Of a stretch of DNA of 64,000 nt, positions 1-7,238 are shown piece by piece (the stretch's first letter is position 1; each line of letters opens with the position of its first letter). Under the pieces are notes generated by a model. It saw only the letters and a list, made by a program, of their open reading frames with translations. It made no database searches and was not told where the DNA came from. The position numbers were made by a program, and so were the translations under genes. Origin of the DNA: Blastochloris viridis (GTDB taxonomy: Bacteria; Pseudomonadota; Alphaproteobacteria; UBA2136; UBA6156); NCBI GenBank assembly GCA_005768725.1, contig VAFM01000001.1, forward strand, positions 248,001-312,000, written 5' to 3'.

Positions 1-460
1 AGGCTTTTGTTGTCCAGTCAATGTTGGCAGTGGTGTTGGCTGTGAGGGTTTGGTCTGTGCCGTTGCGGTTAACGCTGAAAGCTACCTGGGAGCCTGCCAT
101 GCTGGCTAACGAGATACCGTTGATGGAGGTGGCCGAGATATTGGTGGCTGAAATTTGGTTGCTGACCAGATTGGGAATGTAGCTGGCCGTGCTGGCGAGG
201 TAACCCCATGTGACACCGCCTGTGGTGAGGCTGACGTTATTGGTGACGAGACCCGACGGTGTGTTGAGTGTGCCGGTAGGGCTTATGGTGGGAGCGTAGG
301 TAGGGCAGCCGATATCGCCGCGGTCGGCTTCGCCGATGCAGACACGGCTAGAAGAAATACCCATGGTGCTGCTGATGGTGGCCAGTGCGCCCCAATCCTG
401 TGCCATAACGACGGGTGTGAAGGCGACGCTCAGGATGATAACGAATAAGTGGCGGAGCAT
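1..460 (-). CDS. Secreted fibre-like protein with C1q-like start, partial at left edge
   Basis: Seen: an open leftward frame from an ATG at 460 to the window edge, 153 residues visible. It opens with a 20-residue signal peptide (MLRHLFVIILSVAFTPVVMA) followed by QDWGALATISSTMG, two cysteines (CIGEA, DIGCP) and Ser/Thr/Asn-rich sequence. The last visible part (AFSVNRNGTDQTLTAN, then IDWTTKA) resembles the opening strands of C1q/TNF-like trimerising domains. The first ~75 mature residues closely match the start of the secreted fibre near 32.1 kb, so the two are paralogues. Inference: an exported trimeric surface or adhesin-like fibre. The C-terminus is outside the window, so the domain call is tentative; that the protein is real and exported is fairly sure. 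Confidence 0.72.
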   Translation of the reverse strand, partial: MLRHLFVIILSVAFTPVVMAQDWGALATISSTMGISSSRVCIGEADRGDIGCPTYAPTISPTGTLNTPSGLVTNNVSLTTGGVTWGYLASTASYIPNLVSNQISATNISATSINGISLASMAGSQVAFSVNRNGTDQTLTANTTANIDWTTKA

Positions 461-557
461 GGTATGAGCCTTTATTTATTAGGACTTATTGAGATACTCT
501 AGGGATAGCAGTCAGCGAAACGGTCGACAAGCAGAACACTTTAAAGAGCCCATTAAG

Positions 558-579
558 AAAGGGCCCTTGCGGGCCCTTT
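558..579 (-). terminator. Intrinsic terminator of rne, bidirectional
   Basis: A perfect 9-bp stem (aaagggccc / gggcccttt) with a ttgc loop and T-rich flanks on both strands lies 15 bases beyond the rne stop. It can serve both rne and anything arriving rightward. Confidence 0.8.
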
Positions 580-593
580 TTGCAACGGCGGGA

Positions 594-3281
594 TTAGCGG
601 CCGATGAGGCGGGAGATGATACCAGTTTTCTCCTTGGCTTCCTTTTTGCCGCGGGTGGGAGCGGCTTCCGGTTGCGATTCCTCGCTCAGTTTGGCGATGG
701 CGATGGGCGCGTCGGCGGCATCGGTATCGGCCTGTTTGCGGATCTCGAACTTTTTACGCGGCGCGGCTTTGATGACCGGAGCGTCGTCGTTATCCACGCT
801 GACCTTTTGGACGGCGAGAGGCTGGTCTTCGGCGGGCTTTTGCTCGCGGATCGGCTTCGGCTTGTCCTGTTTCTGTTCGGTTTTCTTTTCGGCCTTGGGT
901 TCCGGTTTGCGCTCAGGCTTGGAGTCGGCGCGCGTATCGGACTTCGCTTCGCGCTGCGGCTTGCTGGTGCGCTTGTCGGAGGTGTTCTCGGTGGTTTCGG
1001 TTACCGCTTCTTCTGCGCCGGAGGTTTCGCCGAGGCGGCGGGGGCGACGTGCACCACCGGATTGCTCGGATTTGCCTTCGGTACGTTCGGGTTTATCCGA
1101 CTTAGCCTGCTTATCGTTGCGGTCATTACGCTCCGGCTTGCGGGATTTGTCGTTACGCTCATTACGGTCGTTGCGTTCCGGCTTGTCGGACTTTTCTGAT
1201 TTCTCGGCGCGTTGCTCGTTGCCATTGCTGCGGCGCGGTTCGTCGCGGCGTTCTTCACGGCGCTGTTCATCGCGGCGCGGGCCTTGGTGACGCTGGCGGA
1301 GTTCCGGCGGGAGTTCCGGTTGCTCGCGCAGAGTGACTTCGATCAGGCGGCTGTGTTCGGTGCCGTCGGACTTGAAGCTGATCAGCTCGATGGTGTGGTC
1401 TGGCGCGGTGAGGCGGTCATCGGCACGGAATTGCAGTTGGTACTTGTAACGCTCTTCCAAGGAACGGATGACATCCCGCTTGTGGTTAAGCAGCCAGAGC
1501 ACCAGCGGCGTGCTGGAGGTGACGGTGATGCGGTCGGCATCGCGGACGTCGTCTTCTTCCAGCTTGCGCAGCACCATGAGGGCCGCCGTGGCCGGACTAT
1601 GCACCTGACCGGAGCCCAGGCAGTGTGGGCAGGCGATGAAGTGGCTTTCGCCGAAGGACGGGCGCAGGCGCTGGCGGGAGATTTCCATCAGGCCGAAGTC
1701 GGAGATGTTACCGGTCTGGATACGGGCGCGGTCGCGGCGGAGGGCCTTGCGCATCGCGTTCTCGACCTTGCGGTTGTTGCGGTTGTCTTCCATGTCGATA
1801 AAGTCGACGACAATCAGACCGGCGAGGTCGCGCAGGCGGATCTGGCGGGCGAGTTCTTCGCAGGCTTCCAGGTTGGTTTTAACTGCGGTTTCTTCGATGT
1901 TGCGCTCTTGCGTGGCGCGGCCCGAGTTGATGTCGACCGATACCAGCGCTTCGGTCGGGTTAATGACCAGATAGCCGCCGGAGGGCAAGGTGACGCGGGT
2001 GTGGTGCAGCATGTTGAGCTTTTGCTCGACCTTGGCTTGCGAGAAGAGGGGGGTTTCGTCCTTATACTGTTTAATAAGGCCGACGGTGTCCGGCATGAAG
2101 CTCTTGGCAAAGTCTTTCGCCATCTTGTAGGCGCGGGCGCCGGAGATGGTGATCTCGCCGATGTCTTCGTTCGTCATGTCGCGCAGGGCACGGATGATGA
2201 CGGAGCCGTCTTCGTGGACGCATTGAATATCGTCGTTCGCCTCAAATTCCTCATTGATGTGCTTCCAGAGGTTGGTGAGGTTTTCGTAATCGTTGGTGAT
2301 GTGTGCCATCGGCTGGCCGACGCCCGCAGTGCGGATGATAAGGCCCATGGTGGCGGGGACGTTCAGCTCGCTGTACGCTTCGCGCAGTTGGCGACGCTCT
2401 TGCGGATCGGTGATCTTACGGCTGATGCCGCCGGCGTACGGGGTGTTGGGCATAAGCACGGTGTAACGGCCCGGCAGGCTGAAGTAGGTGGTGAGGGCGG
2501 CGCCTTTGCTGCCGCGTTCTTCTTTAACCACCTGTACCAGAATCTTCTGGCCTTCTTTCAAAACATCCTGAATGCGGTAGCGGCGGTGGATGGGGGGCTG
2601 GTTCTTCGGTTTTTCCTTGGCACCCTTGGCTTCGGTTTCGCCTTCGGACGACGCGGCTTCTTCAACGGCTACCGGGGTGGAGGCTTCGGCGCGGCGCGGG
2701 CGGCCTTTGCTTTCCATGCGGCGCGGTTGGCGACCACGACGGCCACGGCCTTCTTTCGGCTCCTTGCCGGTTTCACCGGCATCGGCCATGGCTGCGGCCT
2801 TGGCGGCAGCTTCTTCATCGCTCAGTTCTTCGGACGTTTGTTCGGTCGCTTCGTTACCCTTTTCCGCTTTGTCGGCTTTGTCAGCTTTGGCGATCTGCTT
2901 GGAGGAAGGGGCGCTGTCTTCGTGGGCCAGTTTGTCGGCAAAGTCTTCGGCTTGCTCCGGTTCGTCATCAAAGTCGGCACCGCGGCGGCGGGCGGCGGCT
3001 TCGGCGACTTCTTTCAGCAGTTCGGCCTTTTCAGTCTTGCTTACGGCAAAGAATTGCGGGTGGACTTCGCCGAAGGCGAGGAAGCCGTTACGGTTACCGC
3101 CGTAGGTGATAAAAGCGGCCTGGAGGGAGGGTTCTACCCGCGACACGTGGCCGATGTAGATGTTGCCCTTGAGCTGGGCCTTGCCCTGGGTTTCGATCTC
3201 GAAATCGTCGATCTTGTTGCCGTCGAGGATGACGACGCGGGTTTCCTCGGTGTGGGCTGCATCGATGAGCATGCGCTTCAT
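594..3281 (-). CDS. rne: Ribonuclease E/G family endoribonuclease
   Basis: Single-strand-specific endoribonuclease for mRNA decay and rRNA/tRNA processing, normally the degradosome scaffold. At 895 residues it has the RNase E layout. The N-terminal S1 domain (about 35-270) is split by a ~150-residue acidic/basic insertion, as in other alphaproteobacteria. The catalytic core carries the metal-binding aspartates in VDINSG (D450) and VVDFIDM (D493), spaced exactly as in E. coli D303/D346. The Zn-link CPHCLGSG follows (C551, C554). The last ~230 residues are a charged Lys/Arg/Glu/Asp-rich tail expected to be disordered and to bind partners. The start is fixed by AAGGAG 9-10 bases before the ATG. 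The gene is monocistronic with its own terminator and faces away from the next operon. Confidence 0.95.
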   Translation of the reverse strand: MKRMLIDAAHTEETRVVILDGNKIDDFEIETQGKAQLKGNIYIGHVSRVEPSLQAAFITYGGNRNGFLAFGEVHPQFFAVSKTEKAELLKEVAEAAARRRGADFDDEPEQAEDFADKLAHEDSAPSSKQIAKADKADKAEKGNEATEQTSEELSDEEAAAKAAAMADAGETGKEPKEGRGRRGRQPRRMESKGRPRRAEASTPVAVEEAASSEGETEAKGAKEKPKNQPPIHRRYRIQDVLKEGQKILVQVVKEERGSKGAALTTYFSLPGRYTVLMPNTPYAGGISRKITDPQERRQLREAYSELNVPATMGLIIRTAGVGQPMAHITNDYENLTNLWKHINEEFEANDDIQCVHEDGSVIIRALRDMTNEDIGEITISGARAYKMAKDFAKSFMPDTVGLIKQYKDETPLFSQAKVEQKLNMLHHTRVTLPSGGYLVINPTEALVSVDINSGRATQERNIEETAVKTNLEACEELARQIRLRDLAGLIVVDFIDMEDNRNNRKVENAMRKALRRDRARIQTGNISDFGLMEISRQRLRPSFGESHFIACPHCLGSGQVHSPATAALMVLRKLEEDDVRDADRITVTSSTPLVLWLLNHKRDVIRSLEERYKYQLQFRADDRLTAPDHTIELISFKSDGTEHSRLIEVTLREQPELPPELRQRHQGPRRDEQRREERRDEPRRSNGNEQRAEKSEKSDKPERNDRNERNDKSRKPERNDRNDKQAKSDKPERTEGKSEQSGGARRPRRLGETSGAEEAVTETTENTSDKRTSKPQREAKSDTRADSKPERKPEPKAEKKTEQKQDKPKPIREQKPAEDQPLAVQKVSVDNDDAPVIKAAPRKKFEIRKQADTDAADAPIAIAKLSEESQPEAAPTRGKKEAKEKTGIISRLIGR

Positions 3282-3664
3282 GAGTTGGGACTCCTTGTAT
3301 TAGTAACAAGGGGCTGCGACGACGGTTTTGGGAAAGGCAAGGCGGAGGCTAGAGAGCCTCTGGTACATAACTTTGTGTGGTTACTTCTTGCATATCAAAA
3401 CTTTATTCACTTTAGTTAAAGCTGTTTGGCTTTAAGTTAAGGGTCGTACGGCAGCGCCGTTGTGTTGGTGTGGTGCCTTGGGCGGCGGTCCTTCCTTTTT
3501 GGGGCAGGAGAGCGGCCTTTGGCGGAAACTTGTTCTCTATCAGTCCTGTATATGGATTGATGCTTTCAGATTAGGATATTTGCGCCACGGGGGCAAGCTG
3601 CATTGTAACGCGGCACTTGTTTTGGGTGTTCCGAATTTGAGCAGATGTTGTTAGGTTTGGTGTA
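3282..3664. other. Intergenic region between rne and the peptide-permease operon
   Basis: 383 bases between divergent genes, expected to hold both promoters and the rne leader. I see AT-rich sequence around 3380-3440 and a 7-bp stem (ttaaagc / gctttaa, 3416-3435), but no promoter clear enough to assign. A 64-codon open frame here (3460-3654) has neither a ribosome site nor a recognisable protein. In E. coli the rne leader mediates autoregulation; whether this leader does is unknown. Confidence 0.4.
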
Positions 3665-4570
3665 ATGAATACGATTCTGCATCGGCTGGCTGGCATGGTA
3701 CCTACCCTGTTTTTAGTGGTAGGGCTTGTTTTTATGCTGATCCATCTTGTACCCGGCGACCCTGTGGTGGCGCTTTTAGGCGACCGGGCCAGCCCTGCCG
3801 ATTATATGGCGCTGCGTGAGGCGCTGGGGCTTAACCAGCCGCTATGGTGGCAGTTTGTGAGCTTTGTCGGTGGCGTGTTTAAAGGCGACTGGGGCGTGAG
3901 TCTTATCAGCCAGAAGCCCGTGCTGGGGATGATCTGGGAGCGTTTGCCCGCAACGGGTGTGCTTGCGGCAGGGGCTATGGGTTTTGCTCTGGTGGTGGGT
4001 GGCATTGCCGGCTGCGCCATGGCCTTTGGGCGCAAGACGGTGCGAACGAGTGTGGATTACATCAGTTTGGCGGCGATGGCGTCTCCGAGTTTTGTGGTCG
4101 GGCCGCTGCTGATTGTCGGTGTGGCGGTAGGGCTTGGTATTCTGCCGGTGAGCGGGATGCAGGGGGCGGCGAGTATGGTGTTGCCTTCGGTGACGTTAGG
4201 GTTGGGGCTTTCGGCGGTTGTGGCCCGTATGCTGGCGGAGAGTTTGCTTGAAGAGCGGCATAAGGATTATGTGCGTACGGTGGTAGCTAAAGGTGGCGAA
4301 ATGCGCCGTGTGCGCTGGCATGTGGTGCGCAATGCGCTGCTGCCGACCGTGCAGATCGTGTTTCTGCAATTGGGAATGGTGCTGACGGGTGCGGTGCTGA
4401 CCGAAGCGGTATTCGGGTGGCCCGGTTTGGGGAACTTATTAGTGGAAGCCTTGCACCAGCGCGATTACCCGGTGATTCAGGGGTGTCTGCTGCTTATCTC
4501 TCTTGTTTATATGCTGTGTGTGCTGCTGGCCGATGTGGTGAGTGCGTTGCTTGACCCGAGGGTGCGCTGA
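3665..4570 (+). CDS. Peptide/nickel ABC transporter permease, DppB/OppB type
   Basis: Inner-membrane permease of a peptide-type ABC importer. 301 residues, the usual length. It has an N-terminal membrane helix followed by the family hallmark HLVPGDP, about six hydrophobic segments, and a cytoplasmic EAA-type loop (around DYVRTVVAKGG) that would dock an ATPase. Its stop overlaps the start of the DppC-like gene by one base, so the pair is probably translationally coupled. No substrate-binding protein or ATPase gene is adjacent, so the remaining subunits must lie elsewhere. The substrate is not readable from sequence; the amidase downstream suggests muropeptides, which is inference. Confidence 0.88.
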   Translation: MNTILHRLAGMVPTLFLVVGLVFMLIHLVPGDPVVALLGDRASPADYMALREALGLNQPLWWQFVSFVGGVFKGDWGVSLISQKPVLGMIWERLPATGVLAAGAMGFALVVGGIAGCAMAFGRKTVRTSVDYISLAAMASPSFVVGPLLIVGVAVGLGILPVSGMQGAASMVLPSVTLGLGLSAVVARMLAESLLEERHKDYVRTVVAKGGEMRRVRWHVVRNALLPTVQIVFLQLGMVLTGAVLTEAVFGWPGLGNLLVEALHQRDYPVIQGCLLLISLVYMLCVLLADVVSALLDPRVR

Positions 4571-5379
4571 TGCGAGGAGCGACCCTTTTAGGATTAGGAA
4601 TTGGTGCGGCGCTTATAGTGTTGCAGGCCGTGGCGTGGCTGAGTGGCTTGGATACGGCTTCTATTAATATTGCGGGTGCGTTTGAAGGTGCAAGCTGGGT
4701 GCACTGGATGGGAACGGATGACCTGGGGCGTGATGTTCTGGCGCGTTTGGCGGGTGGTATCCGCGTGAGCCTGACCGTAGCCGGTGTGGTGCTGCTGATT
4801 ACCGGCAGCATTGGCATTACTCTGGGTTTTCTGGCCGGTTGGTTTGGCGGCTGGGTGGATGTCGTTATCGGTAAGATGACCGAAGTGGTTTTGAGTTTTC
4901 CGGGATTGCTGCTGGCGCTGGCGCTTGCGGCGCTGGTAGGGGCAGGGATGGGGAATGTGATGGTGGCGCTCGGCTTGCTCGGTTGGGTTGGCTTTTGCCG
5001 ACTGGCGCGGGTTGAGGTGATGAAGCTGCGGAGCGTTCCGTTTGTGAATGCCGCCAAGCTGGCTGGGGTGGCGACACCGACCATCTGGCTGCGCCATGTG
5101 CTGCCGAATTGCACCGGCCCCTTGCTGGTGGAGGCTTTACTGGTGGTGGCCGGTACGATGGTGGCGGAGGCCGGTTTAAGCTTTCTTGGGTTAGGGATTC
5201 CGGCGCCTTTGCCGAGCCTTGGCGGTATGCTGCGCGACGGTATGCGCGATGTACTGGTGGCACCGATGCTGGTGGTGTACCCGGCAGTAGTGCTGATTAG
5301 CCTCAGTGTGGGCGTGAACCTTTTGGCGCAAGGTTTACGGGCGCGATTCCTTCATGGTAAGGATTTGTCCCATGAGTAG
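4570..5379 (+). CDS. Peptide/nickel ABC transporter permease, DppC/OppC type
   Basis: Second membrane subunit of the peptide-type importer, 269 residues. Typical DppC features are the periplasmic stretch HWMGTDDLGRDVLARLAGG soon after the first helix, five further hydrophobic segments, an EAA loop (VEMKLRSVPFVNAAKLAG-like region, ~150-175), and the conserved AEAGLSFLGLGIPAP near the C-terminus. The gene starts within the stop of the DppB partner and ends inside the start region of the amidase gene. All three therefore look like one transcription unit. No periplasmic binding protein or ATP-binding subunit accompanies it. Confidence 0.88.
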   Translation: MRGATLLGLGIGAALIVLQAVAWLSGLDTASINIAGAFEGASWVHWMGTDDLGRDVLARLAGGIRVSLTVAGVVLLITGSIGITLGFLAGWFGGWVDVVIGKMTEVVLSFPGLLLALALAALVGAGMGNVMVALGLLGWVGFCRLARVEVMKLRSVPFVNAAKLAGVATPTIWLRHVLPNCTGPLLVEALLVVAGTMVAEAGLSFLGLGIPAPLPSLGGMLRDGMRDVLVAPMLVVYPAVVLISLSVGVNLLAQGLRARFLHGKDLSHE

Positions 5380-6679
5380 GGAGAACATTCCGGCGTGGGT
5401 TAAATGGCCAGTCGTTTGCGGCTGCCTTGTTTTAATGGCATCGGTTGTGCTGCCGCTGCTGAGTGTGAACAGCCAGACCAGCGATGATGCGCCCGGTGTG
5501 GTGGAAGATATGCGTGTGGGCCAGGATGATGGCCGGACGCGTATTGTGCTGCAGTTTACCAAAACCACCCGCGAGGATGACTTTAATTTCCGCTGGTTTA
5601 CGCTGCCCAGCCCGGCCCGTGTGGTTGTGGATTTTCAGGATGAGATTTCCTTCAAAAACTCTCCGAGCCTTGTGAAGATGCCTGGCGATGGTCTGGTTGC
5701 CAGCCTGCGTGCCGGGCGTTTCCGCCCCGGTACCGTGCGTATGGTGATGGATCTGCGTCAGCAGGGGCGTGTGAATGTGTTTGCGATTCCGCCGCGAGGG
5801 GGCGCTGGTCCGCGTTTGGTGATCGATCTTGTGAAATTAAAGAAGGGGCAGAAGCCCACCGATGTGCCGCCGCCGCAGGATGTAGTGACCCAAGGTGAAG
5901 CGCCGGCCGTGAAGCCGACCCGTATTGAAGATGAACCGGCGCCGATCGTTCCGCCGCAAGTGGTGCGCGACACCAGCAACAAGCAGCGCCAGCACGCGAC
6001 CGTGGTGCTGGATGCCGGGCACGGCGGTGTTGACCCCGGTGCGTGCAGCAAGGTTGTGAATATTTGCGAAAAGAACCTGACGCTGGAAATGGTGAAGCTG
6101 GTGCGTGAACGTCTGCGCAGTGACAAGATTGATGTGGTGCTGACCCGTGATACCGACGTGTTCATTCCGCTGCCGGAACGCCCGCGCATTGCCCAGCGTG
6201 TGGGAGCTGACCTGTTTGTGAGCCTGCACGCCGATATTCACCCGACCAAGAGTGAAGTGAAGGGGGCCACCGTTTATATGGTGAGCGAGAAGGCGAGTGA
6301 CCGTGAAGCCGCCCGCTTGGCCAGTGCGGAAAACGACCGAGACGTGATGGCCGGTGTGGCGTTGGCGAACGAGAGTAAGGAAGTGCAGAATATTCTGATC
6401 TCGCTTGTACAGCGCGATACGCTGAACAGCTCGACCTATCTGGCCCGCAGCATTATTAATGAACTCGGTAACTTTACCGAAGTGCGTAAGCGCGATGTGC
6501 TGTATGCCGGTTTCCGAGTGCTGAAGAGCCCGGATGTGCCGAGTGTGCTGGTGGAAATGGGGTATCTTTCTAACCCCACCGAGGCGCGCAAGCTTTCTAA
6601 CAAGACTTACCGGAAAGAACTGGCGGATACGATCGCCAAGGGCATCCGGACGTACATTGAGAAGAATGTGCACTACTAA
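5372..6679 (+). CDS. amiC: N-acetylmuramoyl-L-alanine amidase with AMIN domain
   Basis: Periplasmic zinc amidase that removes stem peptides from peptidoglycan during cell separation. 435 residues from the chosen ATG, which has AAGGA about 9 bases upstream; an ATG 18 bases earlier lacks a site. An N-terminal hydrophobic segment (~9-30) exports it. An AMIN targeting domain (~40-135) and a Pro-rich linker follow, then the Amidase_3 catalytic domain (~205-430). The zinc and catalytic residues are visible in LDAGHGGVDPG, CEKNLTLEM, SLHADIHP and VEMGYLSNP. Two extra cysteines near the zinc site (GACSKVVNICEK) could form a disulfide. The start overlaps the upstream permease stop, and a strong terminator follows. 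Confidence 0.93.
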   Translation: MSRENIPAWVKWPVVCGCLVLMASVVLPLLSVNSQTSDDAPGVVEDMRVGQDDGRTRIVLQFTKTTREDDFNFRWFTLPSPARVVVDFQDEISFKNSPSLVKMPGDGLVASLRAGRFRPGTVRMVMDLRQQGRVNVFAIPPRGGAGPRLVIDLVKLKKGQKPTDVPPPQDVVTQGEAPAVKPTRIEDEPAPIVPPQVVRDTSNKQRQHATVVLDAGHGGVDPGACSKVVNICEKNLTLEMVKLVRERLRSDKIDVVLTRDTDVFIPLPERPRIAQRVGADLFVSLHADIHPTKSEVKGATVYMVSEKASDREAARLASAENDRDVMAGVALANESKEVQNILISLVQRDTLNSSTYLARSIINELGNFTEVRKRDVLYAGFRVLKSPDVPSVLVEMGYLSNPTEARKLSNKTYRKELADTIAKGIRTYIEKNVHY

Positions 6680-6685
6680 AAAGAG

Positions 6686-6709
6686 AACCCCGCAGATGCG
6701 GGGTTTTTT
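6686..6709 (+). terminator. Intrinsic terminator of the permease-amiC operon
   Basis: Perfect 8-bp stem aaccccgc / gcggggtt with an agat loop and a run of six T, seven bases after the amiC stop. Confidence 0.9.
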
Positions 6710-6737
6710 ATACGGGTCGTTTTTGAAATAAAGGAAC

Positions 6738-7082
6738 TCATTTCACCAGCGTAAGAGCTGGGCGCCTTGGCGGTTCGGCTGCTTGAACGCTTTCGCGCTC
6801 CTGCCGACCGTGTTCGAAGGCGTTGTGCAGTTCTGCGGAGAAGTAGGCGTCGCTGTTGAAAGTGACGGTGTCGATCGTCCGCAACAGAGTACCGGAATGA
6901 GCAAGCTCGATCTGCTTAATATGCTCCATGATACTTCTATTGATAAAGTTGTTCGCTTCAGCCGTTCCGCTTACTTCCATTGCTTTCTGAATCTTGGCGT
7001 AGGTCTCGGGGCCTATCTGGATATTGAGATTGTAGAACGCGGGCTGTGGCTGCGAAGTGTTAGGGGTAGGCTCATCAGTCAT
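6738..7082 (-). CDS. Small protein with possible ribbon-helix-helix fold
   Basis: 114 residues, function not recognised. After a polar N-terminus, the stretch YNLNIQIGPETYAKIQKAME and the following NNFINRSIMEHIKQIE have the strand-helix-helix pattern of ribbon-helix-helix DNA-binding domains. The rest is polar with no membrane segment. GGAGG lies about 9 bases before the ATG, which supports a real gene. It converges on the amiC terminator and diverges from the PBP1A gene. If the fold is right it could be a small regulator or antitoxin-like protein, but no toxin partner is adjacent. Confidence 0.6.
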   Translation of the reverse strand: MTDEPTPNTSQPQPAFYNLNIQIGPETYAKIQKAMEVSGTAEANNFINRSIMEHIKQIELAHSGTLLRTIDTVTFNSDAYFSAELHNAFEHGRQERESVQAAEPPRRPALTLVK

Positions 7083-7238
7083 GGCGATGCCTCCGTGCTA
7101 GAAAACGATTTTAGTTGAAGAAAGAGTATGCATAAGCTTTGGGTTCGGCAAGATAAACCTTACGTTAGTGATGATTGGGGGGGCATTTGCGTTGAGGCTT
7201 TGCTTGTCAGGTGTAAGGGTCTTGTGTAGCGTGACGCC

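Noticed and set aside
1212..3419. Long + strand open frame opposite rne (735 codons)
   Set aside because: It mirrors rne codon structure, has low-complexity composition and no ribosome site; a shadow of rne.
3460..3654. 64-codon frame in the rne-permease gap
   Set aside because: No ribosome site, Cys/Trp/Gly-rich nonsense composition.
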